A stretch of 64,000 nucleotides of DNA, taken from Cellulomonas marina (GTDB lineage Bacteria > Actinomycetota > Actinomycetes > Actinomycetales > Cellulomonadaceae). The position numbers and the translations under genes were made by a program. Shown in pieces: positions 34,443 to 42,912 of the stretch (position 1 is its first letter; every line of letters starts with the position of its first letter). The stretch covers positions 124,001-188,000 of the forward strand of contig NZ_FOKA01000002.1 in NCBI RefSeq assembly GCF_900111925.1. The letters are read 5' to 3'. Under the pieces are notes generated by a model. The model was not told the origin of the DNA. It saw only the letters and a program-made list of their open reading frames with translations, and ran no database searches.

Positions 34443-36794
34443 GTGACCCCTCGTGCCCCGCGCACCACGCGCACCGCAGCGGCCGCCCTGGCCGCCGGTC
34501 TCGCCCTCGGAGGTGCGGCGCTCGCGACGGCGGCACCGGCCGCCGCGGCGGACGTGCGCAGCATCACGCTCCTGACGTTCAACGACTTCCACGGCCGCAT
34601 CCAGGCCGACCCGGAGGACCCCCAGGCGGACACGGTGGCCTTCGCGCGGACCGTCGAGGCCCTCCGGGCGGCGGCCGACCTCGACAGCGGCGTGGCCGAC
34701 AGCTCGCTGCTGCTGTCCACCGGCGACTCCGTCGGGGCGTCGCTCTTCGCCTCGGCGGTCGAGCGGGACCAGCCGACGATCGACGTGCTCGACGCGCTCG
34801 GGCTGCAGGCGTCCGCGGTCGGCAACCACGAGTTCGACGGCGGCTTCGCGGACCTGCGCGACCGGATCGCCACGAGCGCGTCCTGGGAGTACCTCGGCGC
34901 GAACGTCTACACGGAGGGCACCACGGAGCCCGTCCTGCCCGAGTACGCGACGTTCGAGGTGAACGGCGTGACGGTCGGCGTCATCGGCGCCGTGACGCAG
35001 GAGACGCCGAGCCTCGTCTCGCCCGCGGGGGTCGAGGGCCTCGTCTTCGGCGACCCGGTCGAGGCGGTCAACCGGGTGGCGGCGCAGCTGCGCAACGGCG
35101 ACGAGGCGGACGGCGAGGCCGACGTGCTCGTCGCCGCGTACCACGAGGGTGCCCCCGCCGGGCAGGACGACGCACAGCCCGACAAGGGGCTCGCGGCCGC
35201 GATGGCGGCCAGCGAGGTCTTCACGAGCATCGTCGAGGAGACGAGCGCCGAGGTGGCCGTCATCCTCAACGGTCACACCCACCAGGAGTACGCCTTCGAG
35301 GCCCCGGTGCCCGGCGCACCCGCCGGCATCACCCGACCGGTCGTCCAGACCGGCCAGTACGGGCAGAACATCGGCGCCGTGCAGCTGCAGGTCGACGCGG
35401 AGACGGGGGCCGTCGGCCTCTTCGTCGCCGGTCTGGTGCCGGTGGGCAGCCTGCCCCTGGCGACGGACACGCCGGCCGTCACCGAGGTGCAGGCGATCGT
35501 CGACGCGGCGCTCGCGAACGCCGAGGAGGTGGGCTCGCAGCCCGTCGGCAGCATCACCGCGGACATCACCACGGCGTTCAAGGAGGGCTCCTACGGTCCC
35601 GGCGGCTACACCGGCGGCACGCGCGACGACCGCGCGAAGGAGTCCGCGCTCGGGCACCTCGTCGCCGACAGCCTGCTCGACGTGCTGTCCGACCCGGCCC
35701 GCGGCGGCGCGGACCTCGCGCTCGTCAACCCGGGTGGCCTGCGCTCGGAGCTGCTCGTCGCCCCGTCGGGCGACGAGGGCGCCGGCGTGGTGACCTACGC
35801 CGAGGCCAACGCCGTCCTGCCGTTCGTCAACAACCTGGGCACGGTGGACCTGACCGGCGACCAGCTGCGCCAGGTGCTCGAGCAGCAGTGGCAGACGAAC
35901 GAGGACGGGACGATCCCCTCGCGTCCCTACCTGCAGCTCAGCGTCTCGGCGAACATGTCGTACACCTTCGACGCCGCCCTGCCGCAGGGGCAGCGGATCA
36001 CGTCCATCACGGTCGACGGCGTGCCCGTGGACCCGGGCGCGACGTACCGCGTCGGCTCCTTCTCCTTCCTCCTGCAGGGCGGCGACAACTTCCGCGCCTT
36101 CGGGGAGGGCACGAACCCGACCGACTCCGGCCTCATCGACCGGGACGCGTGGATCGGGTACCTCCAGGCCAACCCCGACCTCGCGCCGGACTTCGCCGCG
36201 CGGGCCGTGTCCGTGACGCCGTCGACGACGACCCCGGTCGTCGGGGACACCGTGCAGGTCGCGCTCGCCGGCCTGGACCTCACGAGCCTCGGCGCGCCGG
36301 CCAGCACGACGGTGACGGCGACGCTCACGCCGGCCGCCGGCGGGACGCCCGTCGACCTGGGCTCCTTCCCGGTCAGCGGTGGGGCCGCCACGGTCACCGT
36401 GCCGGTGCCCGCCTCGGCTGCCCCGGGCGCCTGGGTGCTGACGGTCACCGCACCCGACTCCGGCACGACGACGCAGCTCACCCTCACGGTGGCCGCCGCG
36501 CCGGCGCCCGACCCGACGCCCACCCCGACGCCGACGCCCACCCCGGTGCCGGACCCGTCGCCGACCGCGACCGCCACGCCCACCCCGACCGCCTCGCCGA
36601 GCCCCGGCACCGGCGGCGGCAGCCGCACGGGCGGTGGCACGAGCCGCAGCGGCGGGCGGACGGGCGCGCTCGCGTCCACCGGCGCGAGCGACGGGCTCGT
36701 CGACGCCGGCTGGGCCGCGGCCGGTGCGCTGCTCGTCGGCACCGCGCTCGTCGTGGTCGTCCGGCGGCGCCGCGCGACCCTGACGCAGGACTGA
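34443..36794 (+). CDS. Secreted, sortase-anchored 5'-nucleotidase / metallophosphatase
   Basis: A 783-residue extracellular enzyme. Signal peptide: residues 1-33, ending APAAAA. The metallophosphoesterase domain has TFNDFHGRI, STGDSVGAS, GNHEFD and NGHTHQEY; the 5'-nucleotidase C domain follows with NPGGLRSELL and GGDNFRAFGEGTNPTDSG. After that come an Ig-like domain, a Thr-Pro linker, the wall-sorting motif LASTG, a hydrophobic helix and RRRR. LAxTG is used by class E sortases. It likely scavenges phosphate and nucleosides from external nucleotides. Promoter-like TTAGTT lies about 75 bases upstream. Confidence 0.94.
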   Translation: MTPRAPRTTRTAAAALAAGLALGGAALATAAPAAAADVRSITLLTFNDFHGRIQADPEDPQADTVAFARTVEALRAAADLDSGVADSSLLLSTGDSVGASLFASAVERDQPTIDVLDALGLQASAVGNHEFDGGFADLRDRIATSASWEYLGANVYTEGTTEPVLPEYATFEVNGVTVGVIGAVTQETPSLVSPAGVEGLVFGDPVEAVNRVAAQLRNGDEADGEADVLVAAYHEGAPAGQDDAQPDKGLAAAMAASEVFTSIVEETSAEVAVILNGHTHQEYAFEAPVPGAPAGITRPVVQTGQYGQNIGAVQLQVDAETGAVGLFVAGLVPVGSLPLATDTPAVTEVQAIVDAALANAEEVGSQPVGSITADITTAFKEGSYGPGGYTGGTRDDRAKESALGHLVADSLLDVLSDPARGGADLALVNPGGLRSELLVAPSGDEGAGVVTYAEANAVLPFVNNLGTVDLTGDQLRQVLEQQWQTNEDGTIPSRPYLQLSVSANMSYTFDAALPQGQRITSITVDGVPVDPGATYRVGSFSFLLQGGDNFRAFGEGTNPTDSGLIDRDAWIGYLQANPDLAPDFAARAVSVTPSTTTPVVGDTVQVALAGLDLTSLGAPASTTVTATLTPAAGGTPVDLGSFPVSGGAATVTVPVPASAAPGAWVLTVTAPDSGTTTQLTLTVAAAPAPDPTPTPTPTPTPVPDPSPTATATPTPTASPSPGTGGGSRTGGGTSRSGGRTGALASTGASDGLVDAGWAAAGALLVGTALVVVVRRRRATLTQD

Positions 36795-36801
36795 CCTGAC
36801 C

Positions 36802-36840
36802 ACGACGCCCCGGTCCCCCTGGAGGGGGCCGGGGCGTCGT
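36802..36840. terminator. Bidirectional terminator hairpin
   Basis: ACGACGCCCCGG and CCGGGGCGTCGT form a perfect outer stem extended by CCCCC/GGGGG, between the nucleotidase gene and the convergent RNase D gene. Confidence 0.75.
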
Positions 36841-36913
36841 CATCCCCGCGGTCGGCGTGGCGCAGGTCGGCGGGGGCGCCGCCGTGGGCGGGCGTCCGTC
36901 GAGGCAGCGGGCG

Positions 36914-38194
36914 TCAGGCCGCGGCGGAGAACGCCGTGGCGAGGCGCTCGGCGAGCAGCTCGCGCTGCCAGGGGCGGGCGCCGCCGTCGGCGAGGAACGC
37001 GTCGACGGCCGCGGTGGTGGCCGGCAGGGGCGGCGTCCAGCAGAGGCGGCGCAGCAGGTCGGGCTGCAGCAGGTTCTCGACCGGCACGGACCAGTGCGCC
37101 GACAGCTCGGCGACGACGTCGCGGGCGGCCACGAGCCGGGCCGCGGCGGCGGGGTCGCGGTCCGCCCAGGCGCGCGGGGGCGGCGGCGCGTCGCTGCGCG
37201 GCCCCCGCACCGACGGCAGGGCGGAGTCCGGCAGCGCCAGCGCCTCGTCGACCGCGGCCTGCCACGTCTCCGCCCGGCGGCGGGTGCCCTTGCCGGCGAA
37301 GGCGGGCAGCGCGACGAGCTGGGTGACGTCCCGCGGCAGGGCCTGCGCCGCGGCGACGATCGCGGCGTCGGGCAGCACGCGCCCGGGGGAGATGTCCCGG
37401 CGGCGCGCCTCGAGGTCGCGCCGCTGCCACAGGGACCGCACGACGGCCAGCCGCCGGGCGTCCCGCAGCGCGTGCATGCCGGACGTCCGGCGCCAGGGGT
37501 CGACGCGCGGGGGCGGCGGCGGGGCCGTCCGCACCGCCTCGAACTCCTGCGCCGCCCACTCCGCCTTGCCCTGCTCGGCGAGCCGCTCGGCCAGCACCTC
37601 GCGCACCTCGACGAGGACCTCGACGTCGAGGGCCGCGTAGCGCAGCCACTCCAGCGGCAGGGGCCGCGTCGACCAGTCCGCGGCCGAGTGCTCCTTGGCC
37701 AGCCCGAGGCCGAGCGTGTCCGCCACGACGGCGGCCAGGCCCACCCGGTCCATGCCGAGCAGGCGCGCGGCCAGCTCCGTGTCGAAGATCCGCGAGGGGC
37801 GCATGCCGTTGTCGGCGAGGCTCGGCAGGTCCTGCGAGGCGGCGTGGAACACCCACTCGACGCCGACGAGGGCGTCGGACACGGTGGACAGGTCCGGCAG
37901 CGCCATGGCGTCGAGCAGGACCGTGCCCACGCCCTCCCGGCGCAGCTGCACGAGGTACGTCCGCTGCCCGTACCGGTAGCCGGACGCGCGCTCGGCGTCG
38001 ACCGCCACGGGACCGGTGCCGGCCTCGAGCGCGGCGACGACCTCGGCGAGGCCCTCGGGCGTGCCGACGACGTCCGGGACGCCTCCGGCGGGTTCCGTCA
38101 GGGGCACGACCGCCGGCTCGGGGACCGCGTCCTCGCCGGTCGGCGCGTCGGCCGGGGCGGTGGCGGGCGGGTCCTCGTCGGGCAGGGCGGGCAC
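36914..38194 (-). CDS. Ribonuclease D-type 3'-5' exonuclease with HRDC domain
   Basis: A 426-residue DEDD-family nuclease, probably involved in 3' processing of stable RNA. Exonuclease motifs: VAVDAERASGY (Exo I), HAASQDLPSL (Exo II) and RYAALDVEVL (Exo III, Tyr and Asp). An HRDC domain follows (GRVLPDAAIVAAAQALPRDV), then a second helical bundle. The first 45 residues are Pro/Ala-rich. GTG 38194 lies six bases from a TAGGGT box, so it is probably leaderless. From memory it corresponds to Rv2681. Confidence 0.92.
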   Translation of the reverse strand: MPALPDEDPPATAPADAPTGEDAVPEPAVVPLTEPAGGVPDVVGTPEGLAEVVAALEAGTGPVAVDAERASGYRYGQRTYLVQLRREGVGTVLLDAMALPDLSTVSDALVGVEWVFHAASQDLPSLADNGMRPSRIFDTELAARLLGMDRVGLAAVVADTLGLGLAKEHSAADWSTRPLPLEWLRYAALDVEVLVEVREVLAERLAEQGKAEWAAQEFEAVRTAPPPPPRVDPWRRTSGMHALRDARRLAVVRSLWQRRDLEARRRDISPGRVLPDAAIVAAAQALPRDVTQLVALPAFAGKGTRRRAETWQAAVDEALALPDSALPSVRGPRSDAPPPPRAWADRDPAAAARLVAARDVVAELSAHWSVPVENLLQPDLLRRLCWTPPLPATTAAVDAFLADGGARPWQRELLAERLATAFSAAA

Positions 38195-38200
38195 AGCCCA

Positions 38201-38206
38201 ACCCTA
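38201..38206 (-). promoter_or_regulatory. -10 box of probable leaderless RNase D promoter
   Basis: TAGGGT on the minus strand, six bases before GTG 38194. Confidence 0.6.
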
Positions 38207-38313
38207 GGGGACGGGCGGCGGACGCCCCGGCAGGCGGGCGGAGGAGCCCGACGGGTTCCGGCCGGCTGCCCCGCGGCTGCCCGACGGCTGCCAGGGCGGT
38301 GCCCTCCGTGGAC

Positions 38314-38829
38314 TCAGCGCAGGACGCCGGCCCGGAAGGCGATGGCGACCAGCTCGGCGCGGTCGCCCGTGCCCAGCTTGCGCGAGATGCGGGCGAGATG
38401 GCTCTTGACCGTGAGGGCCGACAGGCCCAGGTCCTCGCCGATGCGCTTGTTCGAGCGGCCCTCGGCGACGAGCTCGAGGACGCCGACCTCGCGCGAGGTC
38501 AGCTCGGCGGCGGCGCGCAGGGAGGTCGGCGCGGTCGTCGCCCGGGTCAGGGTCGAGGAGGTCGTGCCGACCACCGCGCCGCGGATGCCCGCGGACAGCA
38601 GCACGGACAGCTCGCGGCGGGCGGCCTGACGGGCCAGGACCAGCACGCGGTGCGCGCCGCGGCGCTGCAGGGTCTGCACGAGCGGGACGGCGTCCCCGTC
38701 CGCCACCTCCGGGACCACCAGGCACAGCTGGTGGCCCGGCTGGGCGGCGCGGGGGACGGCCGTGACAGGGGCCCGCAGGGGCGGGCGCCTGGGCGTCACC
38801 AGGTCGCGTCGGAGGGGTTCGATGCTCAC
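38314..38829 (-). CDS. Orphan LuxR-type transcriptional regulator with degenerate receiver-like domain
   Basis: A 171-residue DNA-binding protein. The C-terminal 65 residues are a GerE/LuxR helix-turn-helix (LTSREVGVLELVAEGRSNKR, IGEDLGLSALTVKSHLARIS). The N-terminal part (HQLCLVVPEVADGDAVPLVQ, LVLARQAARRELSVLLSAG) has the alternation of a response-regulator receiver but lacks the acidic pocket and the phospho-acceptor Asp, and no histidine kinase is nearby. It may sense something else or act constitutively. The start is taken as GTG 38829; a perfect palindrome lies 16 bases further upstream. Confidence 0.85.
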   Translation of the reverse strand: MSIEPLRRDLVTPRRPPLRAPVTAVPRAAQPGHQLCLVVPEVADGDAVPLVQTLQRRGAHRVLVLARQAARRELSVLLSAGIRGAVVGTTSSTLTRATTAPTSLRAAAELTSREVGVLELVAEGRSNKRIGEDLGLSALTVKSHLARISRKLGTGDRAELVAIAFRAGVLR

Positions 38830-38845
38830 AGCACTCTCATCGGCA

Positions 38846-38859
38846 GGGTGCTAGCACCC
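38846..38859. promoter_or_regulatory. Palindrome upstream of the LuxR-type gene
   Basis: GGGTGCTAGCACCC is a perfect 14-base inverted repeat, 16 bases before the start of the LuxR-type gene. It could be an autoregulatory operator; the central CTAGCA could also overlap a -10 element. Confidence 0.5.
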
Positions 38860-38983
38860 ATGAGGGCGCGGGGACCTGCGTTGTCGCGATGAGCGGGTGA
38901 AGCGTTGGTGCCGTGGGGCGGGACATGCTAGGGCGTGCGTGCCGACGGGGTCACGGCCTCGGCGGCGTCAGGTCTCGGTCTCG

Positions 38984-39565
38984 TCAGGACCGCGGGTGCA
39001 GGGCGACGACGCCCTCGGGCAGGGGCTCGAGGCCCGCGACCGTGCGCAGCAGCGTCGTCCAGGCGCGCAGGTGCGGGCCCAGGTCCTCGTCGGAGGCGGT
39101 CCAGGACGCGCGGAGCTCGAGCTCCGTCTGCTCCTCGCGCACCTGCAGGGCGCCGAAGCTCTGGGACAGCACGCGCGTCACGGTGCCGCCGGCCGCCCGG
39201 GCGTCGAGACCGGCCGAGCCGAGCGCGTCGGCGAACCAGCTCCACGCGACCTCCCCGAACAGGGGGTCGGTGCCCGCCTCGGGCTCGACCTGCGCGCGCA
39301 CGAGGGTGACGAGCCGGAAGCAGCCGTCCCACGCGTCCTGCCCGGCCGGGTCGTAGAGGACGACGAAGCGCCCGGACGCCAGCTCGTCGGCCGCCACGGA
39401 CCGCCGGGCGCTGCGCACCTCGGCCGTGAGCGCGGCCGTGAAGGGGGCCAACCGGGCCGGGCCCTGCGCCTCCTCGAGGACGACCTCCGGCGGCACGGCC
39501 ACCGCGCGCAGCGACCGCAGGGCCCGCACGAACGCGGCGGGGACCTCGTCGGGCGGGGTGGTCAC
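38984..39565 (-). CDS. DUF3000 family protein
   Basis: A 193-residue soluble protein of the actinobacterial DUF3000 family, function unknown. Recognisable blocks are VPAAFVRALRSLRAV near the start, RFVVLYDPAGQDAWDGCFRLV mid-protein and the acidic middle VEPEAGTDPLFGEVAWSWF. No signal peptide or membrane segment. TACGCT six bases before the GTG makes it a probable leaderless transcript. By memory it is equivalent to Rv2680, which neighbours RNase D in mycobacteria as it does here, with the LuxR-type gene intervening. Confidence 0.87.
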   Translation of the reverse strand: MTTPPDEVPAAFVRALRSLRAVAVPPEVVLEEAQGPARLAPFTAALTAEVRSARRSVAADELASGRFVVLYDPAGQDAWDGCFRLVTLVRAQVEPEAGTDPLFGEVAWSWFADALGSAGLDARAAGGTVTRVLSQSFGALQVREEQTELELRASWTASDEDLGPHLRAWTTLLRTVAGLEPLPEGVVALHPRS

Positions 39566-39571
39566 AGCGCG

Positions 39572-39577
39572 AGCGTA
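39572..39577 (-). promoter_or_regulatory. -10 box of probable leaderless DUF3000 promoter
   Basis: TACGCT on the minus strand, six bases before GTG 39565. Confidence 0.55.
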
Positions 39578-39642
39578 AGGGCCTCGGGCCTCGTCGGTCG
39601 GCGGCGCGCCGGGCGCGACCCCGGGGGCGGAAGGACGCGACG

Positions 39643-39648
39643 GCTAGG
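39643..39648 (+). promoter_or_regulatory. -10 box upstream of the ATP-grasp ligase gene
   Basis: TAGGCT about 100 bases before the ATG, giving a GC-rich leader that ends in an AAGGAGG ribosome site. Confidence 0.45.
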
Positions 39649-39751
39649 CTCCTGGGCCGGTGCGGCACCGCCGGGGGCGGTGCCGCCGGGCGCGGCGGGA
39701 CCACCGCCGACGGCCCTCGTCGTCGCCCGCCCCGGGCGCAAGGAGGCACGC

Positions 39752-41053
39752 ATGGGCGCCACGGGCGCGAGCGCGGACGGTCGGCCGACGGCCACGTCCC
39801 GCACGGGACGGACGGGCCGGCTGCAGCCGGTGATCCTGGGCGCCGACATCGGCGTGTACGCCCTGGCGCGCTCGTTGCACGAGGCGTACGGCGTCCGGTC
39901 GGTCGTCGTGGCGGGGGCCGCGCTGGGGCCCGTGGCGCACTCGCGGATCATCGACCACGAGATCGTCGAGGACGGCCACGACCCGCAGCAGCTCGTCGAC
40001 CGGCTGCTGCAGGTGGCGCGGCAGCACCCCGACGAGCGCCTGCTGCTGCTGGCGAACTCCGACTGGCTCGTGCGCGTCGTCGTGCAGCACCGCGACGAGC
40101 TCGAGCCGCACTACGTCGTGCCGTTCCTGTCCGCCGAGCTGCTGGCGCGGATCAGCGACAAGGCGACCTTCGCGGAGATCTGCACCGGGCTCGGCATCGA
40201 CGTGCCCCGGACGCTCGTGCAGGACTTCGCCGGCGCGGGGGAGCCGGGGTGGGCGCCGGTGCCCGTGCCGCCCGAGATCACCTACCCGCTCATCGCGAAG
40301 GCGGCCTCGAGCGCGGACTACCAGGACGTGGAGTTCGCCGGCAAGAAGAAGGTCTTCGAGGTCTCCGACCCGGCCGAGCTGACGTGGTTGTGGGGTGCGC
40401 TGCGGGATGCCGGGTTCCGGGGGCGGTTCGTCGTGCAGGAGCTCATCGGCGGCGACGACACGCAGATGCGCTCGGTGACCGCCTACGTGGACACGGCCGG
40501 CGCGATCACGCTGCTGTGCTCAGCGCACGTGCTGCTCGAGGAGCACACCCCCTCCGGGCTGGGCAACCCGGCGGCCATGGTGGTGACCCGCCAGGACGAG
40601 CTGCTCGCCGGGGCGCGGCGGTTCCTCGAAGCGACGGGGTACCGCGGGTTCGCCAACTTCGACGTCAAGGTCGACCCGCGCGACGGGCGCCTGTGCTTCT
40701 TCGAGGTCAACCCGCGCATCGGGCGCAACAACTACTACGTGACCGCGGCGGGGGCGAACCCCACCCGGTTCGTCGTGGAGGACGCCGTCGAGGGGCGGGC
40801 CGTCGAGCCCGTCGTCGTCGACCGCGAGGTCCTGTACTCCGTCGTGCCGCACCGGCTGCTGCTGCGCTACGTCCGCGACGCGGTGCTCGCCGCGCGCGTC
40901 CGGGGGCTGGTGCGCGCGCGGGCCACCGCGCACCCGCTGTGGTACCCGGCGGACCTGTCGCCGCGGCGCCGTGCCTACGTGCTGCTCGCCCTGGTCAACC
41001 AGGTGCGCAAGTTCCGCCGCTGGTACCCGGCGCCCACCGACACGGGGTTCTGA
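39752..41053 (+). CDS. ATP-grasp carboxylate-amine ligase (candidate D-amino acid cross-bridge ligase)
   Basis: A 433-residue ATP-grasp enzyme. The N-terminal domain begins LQPVILGADIGVYALARSLHEAYG; the ATP-grasp part includes YPLIAKAASSADYQDVEF, FVVQELIGGDDTQMRS and the Mg-binding end NFDVKVDPRDGRLCFFEVNPRIGRN. Size and layout fit the group that contains the D-aspartate ligase of Gram-positive peptidoglycan cross-bridges. Cellulomonads often have D-Asp or D-Glu bridges, so that role is attractive but is inference; other carboxylate-amine ligations are possible. AAGGAGG precedes ATG 39752. Confidence 0.85.
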   Translation: MGATGASADGRPTATSRTGRTGRLQPVILGADIGVYALARSLHEAYGVRSVVVAGAALGPVAHSRIIDHEIVEDGHDPQQLVDRLLQVARQHPDERLLLLANSDWLVRVVVQHRDELEPHYVVPFLSAELLARISDKATFAEICTGLGIDVPRTLVQDFAGAGEPGWAPVPVPPEITYPLIAKAASSADYQDVEFAGKKKVFEVSDPAELTWLWGALRDAGFRGRFVVQELIGGDDTQMRSVTAYVDTAGAITLLCSAHVLLEEHTPSGLGNPAAMVVTRQDELLAGARRFLEATGYRGFANFDVKVDPRDGRLCFFEVNPRIGRNNYYVTAAGANPTRFVVEDAVEGRAVEPVVVDREVLYSVVPHRLLLRYVRDAVLAARVRGLVRARATAHPLWYPADLSPRRRAYVLLALVNQVRKFRRWYPAPTDTGF

Positions 41054-41106
41054 CCCGACCCTGCTCCTGCCGCGCGCCCGGCCGTCGGTCGGGCAGGGTG
41101 GACGGC

Positions 41107-41724
41107 ATGACGCGACCTCAGCCCCCGGCCGACTTCGCCCCGCCCCGCCTGGCCGACCTGCGCCGGTGGGGCGCGCTCGTCGGGCTGGTCGGGGCGGTGG
41201 TGTTCGTGTGGTCGTACGGACCGGGGCTGGCCGGTCCGCTGCCCGTGCTGGCGCGGGTGCTCGTGGTGGTGCTGGTGGTCGCAGCGGTGGTGCTCCTGCT
41301 GGTGGTGCCGCGCTGGCTGGGCCGGTTCCACGTGCCCACGCCGCTGGCGATGAGCGTGTACGTGGGGTGCGTGGCGGCCGAGCTCGTGCTCATCCGGCTC
41401 GGCTCGGCGTGGCTCGACGGGCGCGGCGACGCCTCCGCGCGGCCGGCGCTCATCGCCGCCGTCGTCGGGCTGCACTTCCTGCCGTTCGCCTGGGCCTTCC
41501 GGGAACGGATGTTCACGGTGCTCGGAGCCGCCCTGGTGCTGCTCGGCGGGGGTGGCCTCGTCGCGGAGCTGTCGGGGGTCGGGCATGCGGCTGCCCTCGC
41601 AGCGGTGGCGTCCGGGCTCGTGATGGCGGCCCTCGTCGCCGCCTACGCCGCCGGCGCCTTCGCGTCCCCGCGCCCGGTCTCCTCCGACGCCACCTCCGGC
41701 GCCACCTCGAGCGGCACGCCGTAG
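41107..41724 (+). CDS. Six-helix hypothetical membrane protein
   Basis: A 205-residue membrane protein with about six hydrophobic segments (WGALVGLVGAVVFVWSY, VLVVVLVVAAVVLLLVV, PLAMSVYVGCVAAELVLIRL and three more) and a Ser/Thr-rich tail. I do not recognise a family. A conserved-looking signature, FLPFAWAFRERMFTVLGAAL, occurs in the second half. CAGGGT lies seven bases before ATG 41107, consistent with another leaderless start. It stops ten bases before the AAA ATPase gene, whose own -10 box overlaps its stop, so co-expression is possible. Confidence 0.75.
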   Translation: MTRPQPPADFAPPRLADLRRWGALVGLVGAVVFVWSYGPGLAGPLPVLARVLVVVLVVAAVVLLLVVPRWLGRFHVPTPLAMSVYVGCVAAELVLIRLGSAWLDGRGDASARPALIAAVVGLHFLPFAWAFRERMFTVLGAALVLLGGGGLVAELSGVGHAAALAAVASGLVMAALVAAYAAGAFASPRPVSSDATSGATSSGTP

Positions 41725-41727
41725 GCT
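41722..41727 (+). promoter_or_regulatory. -10 box of probable leaderless AAA ATPase promoter
   Basis: TAGGCT, six bases, then ATG 41734. The box overlaps the stop codon of the preceding membrane-protein gene. Confidence 0.6.
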
Positions 41728-41733
41728 CCCGGC

Positions 41734-42771
41734 ATGGCTCCCCGCCGCACGCCCCTCGACGAGCTGCGCGAGACGGTGGGCCGCCTCGGCGAGAGGCTGC
41801 CGCGGTCCGGGGTGCCGCGGGTCGACGGCCTCGTGTTCGGCCGGCCCGGGCCGGCCCGGCCGCTGGAGGTCGTCCAGGCCGAGCTCGACGCGCTCGTCGG
41901 GCTGGCGTCGGTGAAGGAGCAGGTGCGCGCCCTCGTCGCCCTGCTGCAGGTGCAGGCGCGCCGCAAGGAGCACGGCCTGCCCGAGGTGGCGACCTCCCAG
42001 CACCTGGTGTTCCTCGGCAACCCCGGCACGGGCAAGACCACCGTCGCCCGGCTGCTGGCCGAGATGTACCGGGCGGTCGGCCTGCTGCAGCGCGGCCACC
42101 TGGTCGAGGTGGACCGGGCCGCGCTCGTCGGGCAGTTCGTCGGGGCGACGGCCATCAAGACCGACGCCGTCATCCGGCGCGCGCTGGACGGCGTGCTCTT
42201 CATCGACGAGGCGTACGCGCTGTCGCCCGAGGGCGACGGCCGGGCCGACTTCGGGCCCGAGGCCATCGAGGTGCTCCTCAAGCGCATGGAGGACCACCGC
42301 CACCGGCTGGTCGTCATCGTGGCCGGCTATCCGCGGCTCATGGAGGCCTTCCTGCTGTCCAACCCGGGGCTGCGGTCCCGTTTCGCACGCGAGATCGTCT
42401 TCCCCGACTACTCGACGGACGAGCTCCTGGCGATCTTCGGGGCCGTGCTCGACCGGAACGCGTACGTCCTGGAGCCCGGCGCCCTGGACACGCTCCGCGG
42501 GATCCTCGCCGGCCTGCACCACGGCGAGGAGTCCGGCAACGCGCGCTTCGTCCGGACGCTCTTCGAGCAGGCGCTCAACCGCCAGGCGCTGCGGCTGACG
42601 GCTGCCGCCGGTGCGGGTGGCGTCGAGGCGCTCGACCGGTCGGAGGTCACGACGCTCACCACCGACGACCTCGTCGGCGCCGCCCGTGCACTCGGGGAGG
42701 AGCCCGGCAGCGCCGGCGGCCGCACCGACGTCGTGCTGGAGCCCTTCCGCTGGTGGCGCCGGCAGGGCTGA
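41734..42771 (+). CDS. CbxX/CfqX-type AAA+ ATPase
   Basis: A 345-residue hexamer-type ATPase. Walker A is [19 protein letters not shown], Walker B is [13 protein letters not shown], and sensor and arginine-finger regions follow ([21 protein letters not shown]). The family includes CbbX, SpoVK and the EccA subunit of type VII secretion. No Rubisco or secretion genes lie nearby, so the remodelling target is unknown; the adjacent membrane protein is a candidate. The N-terminal 50 residues are unlike CbbX. Confidence 0.9.
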   Translation: MAPRRTPLDELRETVGRLGERLPRSGVPRVDGLVFGRPGPARPLEVVQAELDALVGLASVKEQVRALVALLQVQARRKEHGLPEVATSQHLVFLGNPGTGKTTVARLLAEMYRAVGLLQRGHLVEVDRAALVGQFVGATAIKTDAVIRRALDGVLFIDEAYALSPEGDGRADFGPEAIEVLLKRMEDHRHRLVVIVAGYPRLMEAFLLSNPGLRSRFAREIVFPDYSTDELLAIFGAVLDRNAYVLEPGALDTLRGILAGLHHGEESGNARFVRTLFEQALNRQALRLTAAAGAGGVEALDRSEVTTLTTDDLVGAARALGEEPGSAGGRTDVVLEPFRWWRRQG

Positions 42772-42790
42772 CGACGAGCGCCGCCGCCGC

Positions 42791-42820
42791 GGCGCCGGCC
42801 GGCGCGGCGCCGGCCGGCGC
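42791..42820. repeat. Duplicated 15-bp palindromic unit
   Basis: GGCGCCGGCCGGCGC occurs twice back to back. Each copy contains a 14-base perfect palindrome. It lies in the 141-base gap between the convergent ATPase and reductase genes and could form hairpins that terminate either transcript. Confidence 0.6.
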
Positions 42821-42912
42821 GGCGCGGCTGCGCGCGCGGAGGCGGCCGTGGTCGACGGCGTGCGGCCGTCGGGTGCTGGACGTGGGGGCGACGCGCTGAC
42901 CCGCGCCCGGTC

